Positions 53,989 to 63,349 of a DNA stretch of 64,000 nt are shown in pieces. A program made the translations under genes and the position numbers. This DNA is from an uncultured Bacteroides sp. GTDB taxonomy: Bacteria; Bacteroidota; Bacteroidia; Bacteroidales; Bacteroidaceae. Position 1 is the first letter of the stretch; every line of letters begins with the position of its first letter. The notes under the pieces were generated by a model. That model did no database searches, had not been told where the DNA came from, and saw nothing but the letters and a program-made list of their open reading frames with translations. Location of the stretch: assembly GCA_905201685.1 (NCBI GenBank), contig CAJKOW010000003.1, positions 12,022 through 76,021 of the forward strand, read 5' to 3'.

Positions 53989-55128
53989 CTATTTTTCTTT
54001 CAGCTTGCAAAAATAGCGCAAACCACCCAAACCGCCCAATTCCGGATGAAGAATCTGGATGAAGTCAGACAGCAGATAGTCCGGATGGAATGGAGTTTCC
54101 TCATAATAAGGCACCTTATCGGTATTGCATCCATATACCGAACGTTCCTTGAATGCCTTGAACCCGGTATAGCCGGCATAGTCGGCCTGCAGGTCGGCGT
54201 ATGTCATATCGCGGTCACGGTTGTACTTGATGACCCACACATCGGCATCGCCCGCCTTGTCGAAAACGGTTTCGAAAGCCAGAGGAACAGAACCGCTATG
54301 CTTGTCGTCAGCGAAAGCATAACGCCCGCAAGCATCGGCAAACAGACGTCCTATCGTACTGTGTCCGCCCGGTACATACCAGGCCGATCCGCTCTTCAGT
54401 TCACTCAGGATAGACAGGGAAGTGGAAGAAGTACGGGCTTTCTGCTTCAGTGCCTGATAGCGCTTGTCAACTTCGGCAAACAGGCTATCAGCCTCGGCTT
54501 CGGCACCGAACAGCAGGCCATAGAAGCGCATCCACTCGGCACGCCCCAAAGCCGACGTCTCCATATAGTCGGCACATTCGATAAGGGGGATGTTCAGCTT
54601 CTCTACCCGTCCGTAGCCGCCACTGTTCTCGAAAGGCGACAACAGGATGGCGTCGGGATGCAAGTCGATAATCTTTTCCATATCCGGATTCATACCGTCG
54701 CCACAATCGGCTATTTTTCCGGCAGCTACCCCTTCGTGGATGGCAGACAGGCGAATGTACTTCAGGTCGCACACTCCACCGATGGCACTTCCTGCTCCCA
54801 ACTCTTCCAACAGGGCACAATGTACGGACGAGTAAATGACCGACTTCTTCAACGGTGTACGCACTACGGTACCTTCCGGCAGCTGTTCCGGCATCTGCTC
54901 CGTCTCGGGCACCAGTACATACGTGTGCAAGGTACGCAGCGTATCCCACGGATTGCGCAGCGTGGCCACCGTATAGCCCGGATAAGATACCAGCGTCAGG
55001 TTCTCGGCATAACGCAAAGCGATGGTGTCGCCACCATCAGCGAAAGAAGCCTTGCTCCTTCCTCCACACGAAGAAAGAAGCAAGGCTACCAATATTCCTA
55101 TAAAATATAAATACTTATTCATCATCAA
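53989..55128 (-). CDS. btuF: Cobalamin ABC transporter substrate-binding lipoprotein (BtuF-like)
   Basis: The 379-aa protein has an SPII signal (LLLSSC, Cys about 21) and a Peripla_BP_2 helical-backbone fold with class III binding-protein motifs (LEELGAGSAIGGVCDLKYIRL, PDAILLSPFENSGGYGRVEKLNIPLIECADYMETSALGRAEWMRFYGLLFGAEAEAD). It delivers the corrinoid to BtuC on the periplasmic side. The residues after Cys (GGRSK) lack the acidic surface-export signal, fitting a periplasm-facing lipoprotein. Its ATG overlaps the btuG stop (55125-55128). Iron-siderophore specificity is an alternative made unlikely by the riboswitch. Confidence 0.88.
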   Translation of the reverse strand: MMMNKYLYFIGILVALLLSSCGGRSKASFADGGDTIALRYAENLTLVSYPGYTVATLRNPWDTLRTLHTYVLVPETEQMPEQLPEGTVVRTPLKKSVIYSSVHCALLEELGAGSAIGGVCDLKYIRLSAIHEGVAAGKIADCGDGMNPDMEKIIDLHPDAILLSPFENSGGYGRVEKLNIPLIECADYMETSALGRAEWMRFYGLLFGAEAEADSLFAEVDKRYQALKQKARTSSTSLSILSELKSGSAWYVPGGHSTIGRLFADACGRYAFADDKHSGSVPLAFETVFDKAGDADVWVIKYNRDRDMTYADLQADYAGYTGFKAFKERSVYGCNTDKVPYYEETPFHPDYLLSDFIQILHPELGGLGGLRYFCKLKEK

Positions 55129-56240
55129 TTAAAAAAAACGGCAGAATTAGGATTGATACCACCTGCACCAAACTCTTCTACAAACGTTCCATCTTTCTTG
55201 AAACGGTAAATAGTACCAGTAGTCTTATAATCAGTCGTACCGATATAAATATCACCGTTGCTTTCATTCACTTCCAGCATATAAATTGTTGCATTCTTCA
55301 ACGCTTCCGGTATGCTCTTCAGGAAAGATGTGTTGTTCAGCTGACCGGTTTTGATGTCATAAGTAAAGAAGGTATTCAGTACAGCACCTGCATAATCAGA
55401 GTAAACTAAATACAACATATCGTTAGCAGCGCACATGCGGCTTGCCACACCCAGTTCTGTCACCTTATTGTTGTCTGCCGGATCAATCATCTGCAACGAG
55501 TAACCCGCATCGACGAAATTACCCCAGGAAATCAGGAATATCTTATTATCTTCTTCCAGTATAGCGTTCGGATTCACTCCTACAGTCAGCGTTTCGGCCA
55601 GCGTAAAAGTATTCAGGTCGATTACCTTTACATCATTATGATAGGTAGTATAATCGGCAGTACAGCTGTTAGCCACATAGAGCTTGCCCTCACAGGCAGC
55701 AATGCCTTCCATGTTGTCGCCCAGACCGGTCAACTTGGCTTCTACAGCCATAGTAGTCGCATTAATTTTGGCAACAGCACCGCCCCAGAACGAAGCATAG
55801 ATGTAACCATCTTCGGCATCAATATAACGGATGCGACCCGCCAAATCAGGATCATTTACGAAAGAAACCCGTCCTTGCTCCACGCCAGCAGCATTCAGTT
55901 TTACCAAATAGTTGGAACCATAAACAGACACGAAAATCTGATCTTCGTATTCAATCATTGCCTGTCCGGTCTCGCCTAATTGTGCCGCATTCTGCAAGAA
56001 GAAAATATCATTGATGAAGTCTGCATCACCATTGGGGGCATAAAAAGCAATACCTGCATTGTTGCTGCCATAACCTCCTTCGTTCAAAATGAACATACGT
56101 GACTGCGGCAAAGCCAGTTGTGAACCCGTATCATCCGGACCTTTTTCGTTATCGTCATCACTACACGATGCAAAACCTGCACCTAAAGCCAGCATACACA
56201 AGATGCTAAACAAAAAACTTCTTACTTTCATACTTTTCAT
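55125..56240 (-). CDS. btuG: Surface beta-propeller lipoprotein, BtuG-like
   Basis: The 371-aa protein has an SPII signal with Cys26 (GAGFASC) followed directly by SDDDNEKGPDD, the acidic surface-export signal of Bacteroidetes lipoproteins. The body is a YncE-like beta propeller (FILNEGGYGSNNAGIAFYAPNGD, IRYIDAEDGYIYASFWGGAVAKIN, KLYVANSC). In Bacteroides, BtuG binds cobalamin with extreme affinity on the cell surface and sits over BtuB. The gene follows btuB by 68 nt in the operon. Identity is inferred from fold, signal and position. Confidence 0.85.
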   Translation of the reverse strand: MKSMKVRSFLFSILCMLALGAGFASCSDDDNEKGPDDTGSQLALPQSRMFILNEGGYGSNNAGIAFYAPNGDADFINDIFFLQNAAQLGETGQAMIEYEDQIFVSVYGSNYLVKLNAAGVEQGRVSFVNDPDLAGRIRYIDAEDGYIYASFWGGAVAKINATTMAVEAKLTGLGDNMEGIAACEGKLYVANSCTADYTTYHNDVKVIDLNTFTLAETLTVGVNPNAILEEDNKIFLISWGNFVDAGYSLQMIDPADNNKVTELGVASRMCAANDMLYLVYSDYAGAVLNTFFTYDIKTGQLNNTSFLKSIPEALKNATIYMLEVNESNGDIYIGTTDYKTTGTIYRFKKDGTFVEEFGAGGINPNSAVFFN

Positions 56241-56308
56241 CTTTATTTAGTTTGATATTGATAAATCTGCATCTTTCCAATATTCTTCCGTCTGTATCAG
56301 TAACGACC

Positions 56309-58324
56309 TTAAAACTTAAAGATACCTGTCAGCCGCCATGAACGCCCCGGCATGGGATAGTACTTAATAACGTCATACTGTTCGTCGGTCAGGTTCACCA
56401 GTTCGGCCTGCACCGACAAGCGGCAATCTTTCAAAGCAAATTCGTGCGACAGACTGAGGGTGTGCTCCACATATCCGTCTATCTCATTAGCCGGAATATT
56501 CTGCGACAAAAAATATCGTTTACCCACTCCCACGACCGAATAGCCAACATTCACCCACGGATTTTCAATCACCATTGCCGCATTTCCGCTATGCAACGGG
56601 GTATAAGGCAACTGATCCTTATAAGTAGGACTGTCAGGTTCAGTCAGGTCGATGGCTTTCTGCCACATATAACTGCCGGACACGAATAACCCAACAGACT
56701 TAAACAACGGTATGGAAGCCGACAACGTGGCATCCACGCCCGTCGCATGTACTTTTCCATAATTGGCCATCTTCCACACGTAAGTCGTAGGGAAAGCAAC
56801 GATCTTATCAGTCACGTCATTAAAATATCCATCTATGGTCATCGACAAAAAATCGAAGATAGTCCATTTTGAGCGACTCCATGTGATGCCTACATTATAT
56901 TCGTTAGCTTTCTCGGGACGCAAATCTCGATTGCCCATCCTGAAATAGTACAAATCGTTGAAAGTTGGCAGACGGAAAGTACTCTTGTACATCAGCCGAA
57001 AGAACAAAGATTCGTCCTGCCAAGGTTGGACGCTCACCGTTACCGATGGAGCCAGACGATGAAAATTATCCGGCTTATCGCCCTGTTCCACATGTTCCGA
57101 AGTGGCTGTATAGACCAAAGAAGCAGTAGCAGTCATCCAATCTGTCCGATAACGGCCATTCAAAGCACTGATTGAAGTGTATCGAATAGGGAATGGACAG
57201 GCTGGCAGACTGTTGCGTAAGGTGTTCGCCACTCCATCCTGTGCCAACGAAAAAGTCAAGTCCTCCAATGGCTGATAAAGCAACGTCGCCGACAGGTAAT
57301 ATTCATCCTGACGATGTACTTCCCGATAAACCCCATCGGTATATTCCACACCTTTGTCCTGATAGCGATTCCAACTGTGGTTGTACTTGGCCTGCGCCTG
57401 CAATGTCCACTTGGCAGAAAACTTCTTTTTATAGCGTGCTTGTGTAAAGAAGTTCTCATCCCATAATTTTTCATCCGAAATCGGGTTATAAAGAGTCACT
57501 CCTCCCGGCAGTTCGCGGGCTGAATAGTAATAATATCCTTTCACATCCAACTCCCCTCCGTCTTTAAACGTATGATACAGTGTCGCTTCGCCCTGCCATG
57601 ACTCCACTTGAGAGTTGTTCCGTTTTTCCCGTGTCACGTACTTCCCGTTCACCAGCGTAAACGGGTAATTGCCGTCGGCACGCATATACCCGGCATCCAC
57701 CGAGAGGCGGGTACGTTCGCCCAACTTCTGCCACCATCTGACAGAGGGCGCTACATATCCGAACGAACCTCCCCTGACACGTGCCAGAAAAGCGGAAGTA
57801 CGATCGCCCTCGAAGTGAGGTTTTTCCGTTTCGATGTTCAGTACGCCGGCCGACGCATACAGACGGGCCGACTGCAACAAGTCTTCGCTCTGGCCGATGG
57901 AAAGAGAAAGCATCGACACATTGTCCAACGAAAAACGTCCGATGTCTATCTGCCCTGCCTGGCAGTTGCTGACTGCCACACCGTCGTAGCTGACAGCCGT
58001 ATGGGCCGCCCCCATGTTGCGGATAGAGACCGTCTTCAGTCCGCCTATTCCACCGTAATCCTTCACGTCGGCACCGGCAAAACGACGTACGGCATCCGCC
58101 ATGTTCTGTATGCCAAGCTGACTGATGTCCTGTTTCGACATGGTCTGTACAGGCACGGCCGATGTCACCTTGTTGGGCATTCTGCGGGCTGTCACCGTCA
58201 CCTTCTCTATCTGATGCACTTTCCCCGCAATCGTATCTTCCTGCACTTCCTGTGCCGCCATCCGACACGTACCCATACAGGCCAAAACGATGCAGACTAA
58301 CCACATCTTCGCCTTTCCCTCCAT
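56309..58324 (-). CDS. btuB: TonB-dependent cobalamin receptor, BtuB-like
   Basis: The ATG at 58324 (MEGKAKMWLVCIVLACMGTCRMAAQ) gives a proper signal peptide and 671 residues; in-frame ATGs at 58363 and 58306 are alternatives. The mature part starts with a short linker and the TonB box-like EKVTVTARR, a plug domain (QLGIQNMADAVRRFAGADVKDYGGIGGLKTVSIRNMGAAHTAVSYDGV) and a 22-strand barrel ending in GRSWRLTGIFKF with a terminal Phe. It imports cobalamin across the outer membrane using TonB. A cobalamin riboswitch lies in its leader, and btuG follows. Confidence 0.92.
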   Translation of the reverse strand: MEGKAKMWLVCIVLACMGTCRMAAQEVQEDTIAGKVHQIEKVTVTARRMPNKVTSAVPVQTMSKQDISQLGIQNMADAVRRFAGADVKDYGGIGGLKTVSIRNMGAAHTAVSYDGVAVSNCQAGQIDIGRFSLDNVSMLSLSIGQSEDLLQSARLYASAGVLNIETEKPHFEGDRTSAFLARVRGGSFGYVAPSVRWWQKLGERTRLSVDAGYMRADGNYPFTLVNGKYVTREKRNNSQVESWQGEATLYHTFKDGGELDVKGYYYYSARELPGGVTLYNPISDEKLWDENFFTQARYKKKFSAKWTLQAQAKYNHSWNRYQDKGVEYTDGVYREVHRQDEYYLSATLLYQPLEDLTFSLAQDGVANTLRNSLPACPFPIRYTSISALNGRYRTDWMTATASLVYTATSEHVEQGDKPDNFHRLAPSVTVSVQPWQDESLFFRLMYKSTFRLPTFNDLYYFRMGNRDLRPEKANEYNVGITWSRSKWTIFDFLSMTIDGYFNDVTDKIVAFPTTYVWKMANYGKVHATGVDATLSASIPLFKSVGLFVSGSYMWQKAIDLTEPDSPTYKDQLPYTPLHSGNAAMVIENPWVNVGYSVVGVGKRYFLSQNIPANEIDGYVEHTLSLSHEFALKDCRLSVQAELVNLTDEQYDVIKYYPMPGRSWRLTGIFKF

Positions 58325-58404
58325 AAACAAACGGCAGAATTTTTTATTTAACCATTCTTGCATGCACTGCCTGCTTTCCTCGAACAGACAATTTTTCGAC
58401 TTGG

Positions 58405-58556
58405 CTTTGCAGGTCTTCTGACTCGTTTCCTAATGCATCGCCTTCCCATTCTTTTTATCAGAAAAAACAGTGGCACAGTGTATGATGCACTTCTTCCGAA
58501 ACACACAGCAGCGGGACTGTCCGGGAGTTTCACCCGATTCCCTTTTCATCCGCACC
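58405..58556 (-). ncRNA. Cobalamin riboswitch upstream of btuB
   Basis: On the minus strand the conserved parts appear in order: GGGAATCGGGTGAAACTCCC (5' core), ACAGTCCCGCTGCTGT, the B12-box-like GCCACTG (58474-58468), and the 3' signature GAGTCAGAAGACCTGC ending near 58409. The btuB start codon is about 80 nt further on. This is the classical adenosylcobalamin riboswitch, which represses the transport operon when cobalamin is plentiful. Confidence 0.93.
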
Positions 58557-58587
58557 CCCGAACAGGGGCTTTGGAACAAAACCGCAG

Positions 58588-58618
58588 CAAAGGTAGGAAA
58601 TTTTCCGAATACCGGCAA
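58588..58618 (-). promoter_or_regulatory. Promoter of the cobalamin operon
   Basis: On the minus strand TACCTTTG (58595-58588) has a TTG 20 bp upstream (58618-58616). It lies about 32 nt before the riboswitch core. Confidence 0.65.
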
Positions 58619-58631
58619 TCAATGCCGGCAA

Positions 58632-58664
58632 AAAATACGGGCCGACAGGAGTTCCCTGCCGGTA
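58632..58664 (-). terminator. Intrinsic terminator after the Bcr/CflA gene
   Basis: On the minus strand CCGGCAGG (58662-58655) pairs with CCTGTCGG (58649-58642), followed by CCCGTATTTTTTG. It separates the efflux gene from the cobalamin operon. Confidence 0.7.
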
Positions 58665-58711
58665 TCCTGCAAGAGCGCACCCGCCACCTGCAATAAACCT
58701 ACGGCACAAGC

Positions 58712-59920
58712 TTAATGCCTGCGTACCGTACTGAAAGCAAAATACAACCGTGTACCCCGGCGCCCGAGAGCCACCAGCATGCACAACAGTGAGCAGCATG
58801 CACAAACGACAAACACCACTCCCGTTGACGAAAGTATATTACCCATGCCGACCAAGGGCGATACGACGCCACCTGCCGCAAAGCAAAAAGCGCCCAACAG
58901 CGCCGATGCCGTTCCCGAATTTTCGCGCTGGCTTTCCATTGCCAAGGCTGTACTCGATGTAAACGTCATGCCCATGCTGAACAGCAGTACCAGCATCAGT
59001 GCCTCGTACACCCAGAAACTACACTCCGACATCAGTGCCCAGCATTGCAACACGGCCGCAACCACCATTCCGCAACAACCTGCCAGCGTACAGCTTTCCG
59101 AACGGCGGAACTTGACCGACAAGGCTGCCGCAACACCTATCGCCAGAGCATTGACACCAAAGCACAAGCTGAATGCGAATGCCGAAAAACCATAATGCTG
59201 CTGCACGATGAAGGGCGACGAGGCAATGTTGGCAAACAGCACTCCCTGTGCGAAAGCCATTTGAAGCACATAGCACACGTAGCGTCTGTCGCGCAGCACG
59301 ACTCCGAAACTACGGAACGTATCACTCCATTTTTCAGCCGAACGGTTTTCAACGGGCAACGACTCCCTGAAGCGCATGCAACCGGCCAGCAACACCAGTC
59401 CCAGCCCGAAAAGAACCCAGAAAATACCTTTCCATCCTATCACATCGGTCAACAGACCTCCCACAATCGGAGCTGCCACCGGTGCCACTCCGTTAATGGC
59501 TCCAATGACGGCCAGCATCTTGGCCAGTTCGTGACCGGAATACTTGTCCGTTGCCACCGAACGAGATATGACAATGCCGCCTGCACCGGCTATGCCCTGC
59601 AACAGACGGAACGCCACAAACTGCTCTATGCTCTGCGAAAACAGGCACAACAACGTCGATGCAATAAACAGCCACATGGCCACCAGCAAAGGTAACCGCC
59701 GGCCGTAACGGTCGCTCAGCGGACCGAAGAATATCTGCCCGACAGCCAGACCTATCATACTGGTTGTCAGTCCTAACTGTACCATCGAAGAAGTTGTGGA
59801 AAAATACTCGCCCATCGAAGGCAGACTGGGCAGATACATATCCGTCACAAAGGGGCCAAACGCTGTCAGCATGCCCAATAAAATCAACAAAAAAACCTTG
59901 GAATTTTCTTTAATCATCAT
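58712..59920 (-). CDS. Bcr/CflA family drug-efflux MFS transporter
   Basis: The 402-aa protein has 12 predicted helices and the DHA1 Bcr/CflA pattern: LTAFGPFVTDMYLPSLPSMGEYF in helix 1 and GPLSDRYGRRLPLL as motif A, plus RLLQGIAGAGGIVISRSVATD (motif B/C region). It exports small drugs or metabolites by proton antiport. Start at 59920 or the adjacent Met at 59917. A TAACTTTG box at 59943-59950 (minus) is its promoter. Confidence 0.92.
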   Translation of the reverse strand: MMIKENSKVFLLILLGMLTAFGPFVTDMYLPSLPSMGEYFSTTSSMVQLGLTTSMIGLAVGQIFFGPLSDRYGRRLPLLVAMWLFIASTLLCLFSQSIEQFVAFRLLQGIAGAGGIVISRSVATDKYSGHELAKMLAVIGAINGVAPVAAPIVGGLLTDVIGWKGIFWVLFGLGLVLLAGCMRFRESLPVENRSAEKWSDTFRSFGVVLRDRRYVCYVLQMAFAQGVLFANIASSPFIVQQHYGFSAFAFSLCFGVNALAIGVAAALSVKFRRSESCTLAGCCGMVVAAVLQCWALMSECSFWVYEALMLVLLFSMGMTFTSSTALAMESQRENSGTASALLGAFCFAAGGVVSPLVGMGNILSSTGVVFVVCACCSLLCMLVALGRRGTRLYFAFSTVRRH

Positions 59921-59942
59921 TGTTCCTTTCTATAAAGCACTG

Positions 59943-59950
59943 CAAAGTTA
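59943..59950 (-). promoter_or_regulatory. -7 box TAACTTTG for the Bcr/CflA gene
   Basis: On the minus strand TAACTTTG lies 22 bp upstream of the start codon; no clear -33 match. Confidence 0.5.
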
Positions 59951-60044
59951 CAACGAATTCCCCCTATTTATACAGAATTTCACATTTCTACTCACTCTTT
60001 TTCGAAAAGATTTTCAGAACTTAACACAGTCCTTCCTGGCCATA

Positions 60045-60088
60045 TTTTTTCCCAGTTAGGAAAAAATATTTTCCTAACTGGGAAAAAA
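60045..60088 (-). terminator. Terminator after the 6-bladed propeller gene
   Basis: Exact 20-bp inverted repeats (60045-60064 and 60069-60088, TTTTTTCCCAGTTAGGAAAA) with a 4-nt loop are followed by T's on the minus strand. Confidence 0.85.
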
Positions 60089-60111
60089 GAAAGCCTGACT
60101 ACTGTACGACT

Positions 60112-61356
60112 TTAATCTTTAAACTCATAATACAACAGCACCGGATTGGAATCGCTCTCCAAACTCCTTATCAATTCTTTATTGACAACTTTATCAGACA
60201 GTTGACCGGACTCGAAAAGTTTTTTCAATTCTGCCAATTGCTCCGTTTTATAAAAGTAAAATACACCATCGGCATCCGCGCACAAGTACCCGGGAAGCGT
60301 AACGCCGTTTTGCTTGTTTCCTGCAAAAAAGACATCGTCTTTCTGTGTCTGGAAAATAGAAGTCTGACCGCTTTTCAGATGATGGCGTACTTTAAGAAGC
60401 GATCCTCCATAACAATTAAACCAAAGATAGTCCTGATGAACATAGAAATTGCAAAAACCAAAATAGACCTTCTTCTGTGCCAGGTGCATATACTGCTGCA
60501 TCATTTTTTTGGTGAGCGCAACGGGGTCGCCAGACGAATGCAAATTGCTGTCCTTGAGCAGGTCGTCGCGTTTGATCACTTTTTCCCCATGAATAGCCAA
60601 AACAGGATATACTTCCCCCTCACGAATGGCCATGACGGTATCCATCAGCGCCGTACAGAACCAAAGTTCATCCCCGACACGAGTAAAAGGGGTACCAAAA
60701 TTCAGAAATTCATTTTGCCAACCTTGATTATATGAATTATAATCCAGCAGGCTGGCAGTCATTTTGCCAGCTTGCAACAGATCTATCTGGTGCAGCAGAT
60801 AATAAGGAGTATCGCCCTGTGCAGGCCAATGGTTCGACTGGTAAGCATAAAGAAAATCAGACTGATACGCTATATCGGCATAAAACGGTGGGCCGTCTAA
60901 GGATATTTCATCCTCAAAAGTACCGGTCAACAAATCATATCTCAATATCTTGTTGCGTGATGAGTCGTACAGATACAGTTTCTTCTTTTCCTCGTCAACA
61001 GTAAAGTCTCTGCAACCGGCATATTCACCGGGAGCCGGACCATTGTTCCCGAATTTTCGGATAAAGGAACCGTCTTTCTTGAAAGCATATACTCCTTCCG
61101 CCCGACGATCCATTAAATATAACGTATCGTTCACAGGCACCATCTTGCTGATGCTCGACAGCAAAACGTCTTTGGTTTCTAAAGGTATTAGACGAACATC
61201 TTTGAACAGTTCGGAATACCTCCATTGTTCAGTGGAAGCGCTATCCATATTGATGATACCTGCTTGTGAATGCACAAGCAAGGACCCTTGAGACTGACAG
61301 GCTACTACGGCAAAGCCCAATACAAAAGCTAAAAGAAAAAATAGATTCCGTTTCAT
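60112..61356 (-). CDS. 6-bladed beta-propeller lipoprotein
   Basis: The 414-aa protein has an SPII signal (LGFAVVAC, Cys20), then repeated propeller blades: YRYSELFKDVRLIPLETKDVLLSSISKMVPVNDTLYLMDRRAEGVYAFKKDGSFIRKFGNNGPAPGEYAGCRDFTVDEEKKKLYLYDSSRNKILRYDL (quoted in spirit; key pieces are IPLET, FDKxGxFIRKFG and GPGEY-like GPAPGEY). This is the Bacteroidales 6-bladed propeller (BF_NHL-like) family of unknown ligand. It stands alone between two non-coding gaps. Confidence 0.85.
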   Translation of the reverse strand: MKRNLFFLLAFVLGFAVVACQSQGSLLVHSQAGIINMDSASTEQWRYSELFKDVRLIPLETKDVLLSSISKMVPVNDTLYLMDRRAEGVYAFKKDGSFIRKFGNNGPAPGEYAGCRDFTVDEEKKKLYLYDSSRNKILRYDLLTGTFEDEISLDGPPFYADIAYQSDFLYAYQSNHWPAQGDTPYYLLHQIDLLQAGKMTASLLDYNSYNQGWQNEFLNFGTPFTRVGDELWFCTALMDTVMAIREGEVYPVLAIHGEKVIKRDDLLKDSNLHSSGDPVALTKKMMQQYMHLAQKKVYFGFCNFYVHQDYLWFNCYGGSLLKVRHHLKSGQTSIFQTQKDDVFFAGNKQNGVTLPGYLCADADGVFYFYKTEQLAELKKLFESGQLSDKVVNKELIRSLESDSNPVLLYYEFKD

Positions 61357-61589
61357 TTACAATACCTCCTATAAGTTCAGTCATGTTTTTATTCGCTACT
61401 CTCTTTCACAAAGGAAAAGAAAAACGGTTAAAAAAGCAAGAAACTGAACCGAAAAGTCATATTGAAAATTCATTTTTTCTACAAATAGCAGTTGCGTTTC
61501 AGCAAAGGCTACACCGATAATAAAAAATCAAACAAAAATAAAATTTTATGCTCTTTATTTTATCGTAATAATCATACAACACTTCTTTA
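61357..61589. other. AT-rich intergenic stretch, nothing recognised
   Basis: About 230 bp between two same-strand genes. No terminator, promoter box or repeat stands out. Confidence 0.5.
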
Positions 61590-62219
61590 TTATAGCGAAT
61601 ATGCCAATTTAAAGTGCCTATAAAACTCAAGGCATACTTCTGCATAATTGAATTTCGTTCCGTATCTTGGGAATTGTTTCACAGCGAGATATGTTTTCAC
61701 TTGTTCTTTTGATAAATGCAATCCACCATTATATAAGGTTGCCCAATAAAGCAATTTCTCTTCGTCTGTGTTAAAGCGTATATCTGCTGTTTTTATACGA
61801 ACCGTTTCAATGAAAAGCAATAAATATGCTATTTGACCATCCAAACATGATAATCTTTGTATTCTATCATTCCTTTTCTCTCTTTCTGTCTTTTGGGAAT
61901 TAGTGAATAATGACTTCTTTCCGGCTTCCAATATTTCGGCAAAACGGGGTTTCATCTGAAAAGGGCCAATACTGAAATTTCCCCATCCCTTTTGCACATA
62001 CATTATCTTCAGCATGCCAGTTTCCAGTTCGTCCCTTACTTGAGAGTATTGGGTGACTTCCGGTGCTACAATACTCATAGCCATTATAGCTTCTTCTTTA
62101 GTAAGTGCATTACACAACTTATCTCTTACCTGTCGGTCCAAAAAAGAGATTGCTTCTTTCGTTTCTTGAGGATAGACAGAAAAATAGCCTGATAAAACTA
62201 TAGCACAAGTAAGTAGCAT
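61590..62219 (-). CDS. Exported helical protein with lysozyme-like FSIGPFQMKP motif, function unknown
   Basis: The 209-aa protein has a short N-terminal hydrophobic signal (MLLTCAIVLSGYFSVYPQ) and a helical body. Residues 41-98 read KEEAIMAMSIVAPEVTQYSQVRDELETG... then WGNFSIGPFQMKPRFAEILE. A glutamate after PE (Glu54) followed about 30 residues later by FSIGPFQMKP resembles the catalytic Glu and GLMQ-type block of soluble lytic transglycosylases, but the match is remote. The gene overlaps the end of the upstream gene by one base (TAATG), so the two are coupled. It is AT-rich compared with core genes. Confidence 0.6.
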   Translation of the reverse strand: MLLTCAIVLSGYFSVYPQETKEAISFLDRQVRDKLCNALTKEEAIMAMSIVAPEVTQYSQVRDELETGMLKIMYVQKGWGNFSIGPFQMKPRFAEILEAGKKSLFTNSQKTEREKRNDRIQRLSCLDGQIAYLLLFIETVRIKTADIRFNTDEEKLLYWATLYNGGLHLSKEQVKTYLAVKQFPRYGTKFNYAEVCLEFYRHFKLAYSL

Positions 62220-63349
62220 TAAATTTTATAACAATATGATACTAACTGATTTCCTTCCAACGTTATCCAACAGAATGCATTTTCTGTTTTATCATACCAA
62301 GCATATATAGCACACTCTTTCCCAAATTTCTGATTATCAATCATTACATACGGATAATTGATATTCGAAATGAAATAATGACGTTCAGACGGATCTATTA
62401 TCTCATATACCCGATCATGATAAAATGAATTTTTAAAGAATGACTGATAATCTGTTCTTTCCTCAATTTCTTTCAGAGGTTCGATTTGCTGTTTTTTGAA
62501 ATTGAAAGCTTCGTCAGGAGCCATAATCTTCATGCTACCTTTACTGATATATACTTTCAAATCCCTACTCTCACCCAGATTCTGCTTGCTGCATACATTC
62601 AGTTCAGCCAAACAGGAACCATCATTAAAAACATACAGTTCACTTCTCCCGACACTGTCATTCGGCTGTAACGGAAGGTTATAATCTACGTTATCTATAG
62701 AGATATGTGCAGGAGTCAATTTTGCGGCATGAGTCTTATTCAGACTTTTAAATATATATGGCTGACTACTCCGACCATAAGTTGCTTGTAGTGTATCTAT
62801 CCTCATTTCTCCTATGTCGTATCCAGAAGATATGATACCGTCAAGATATATAAAATTATGCCCCATTTGCTGGTACGAAAAACTATTCTTGTAAAACCAC
62901 GTTTTCATGGTTTCCTTAGAAAAGAGATGCCATAAATACCAAGTGTTTCTTGGATCCTGTTCTGATTCACCGCAAATAGGATAATTAATCTCTTCATAAG
63001 GCCCATACAGTTTGTTCTCTACCTTCAAATAATGATCTTTTCCTTGGGTATAAATAAGGATACATTTGTCGTAACTGTCAAAGTCGATATAATAACAAGT
63101 GATTTTATCACAAGAAAATTTTTTCTCGCCATTCCAGACAAATGTTTTTTTATGACTTAGTGTATCTTCTATGATACAAGCAAAAGACTGATCTTGAAAC
63201 TTAATACTAGCCACATATTCATCGCAGAAAATGACCTCATTCTCTTTCAATTCATAATGTACTTGACGTTCAATAGTACCGGCAAACGCTACTGAAACAA
63301 AGAATAACAAACTGATTGTTATTCCAACGGTAAACTCTATAATCTTCAT
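62219..63349 (-). CDS. Exported protein of unknown function, first gene of a two-gene operon
   Basis: The 376-aa protein has a signal peptide (MKIIEFTVGITISLLFFVSVAFA, cleavage likely after VAFA) and no lipobox, so it is probably periplasmic. The body is beta-rich with many Tyr, Asn, Asp and Cys residues (CDEYVASIKFQDQSFACIIED, CSKQNLGESRDLKVYISKGSM) and may form disulfides. I recognise no family. It overlaps the following gene by one base. The pair is AT-rich and next to a long repeat region, suggesting accessory DNA. Confidence 0.65.
   Translation of the reverse strand: MKIIEFTVGITISLLFFVSVAFAGTIERQVHYELKENEVIFCDEYVASIKFQDQSFACIIEDTLSHKKTFVWNGEKKFSCDKITCYYIDFDSYDKCILIYTQGKDHYLKVENKLYGPYEEINYPICGESEQDPRNTWYLWHLFSKETMKTWFYKNSFSYQQMGHNFIYLDGIISSGYDIGEMRIDTLQATYGRSSQPYIFKSLNKTHAAKLTPAHISIDNVDYNLPLQPNDSVGRSELYVFNDGSCLAELNVCSKQNLGESRDLKVYISKGSMKIMAPDEAFNFKKQQIEPLKEIEERTDYQSFFKNSFYHDRVYEIIDPSERHYFISNINYPYVMIDNQKFGKECAIYAWYDKTENAFCWITLEGNQLVSYCYKI

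Noticed and set aside
54046..55110. 354-aa plus-strand ORF
   Set aside because: It is antisense to the btuF-like gene, which has a lipobox, overlap with btuG and family motifs.
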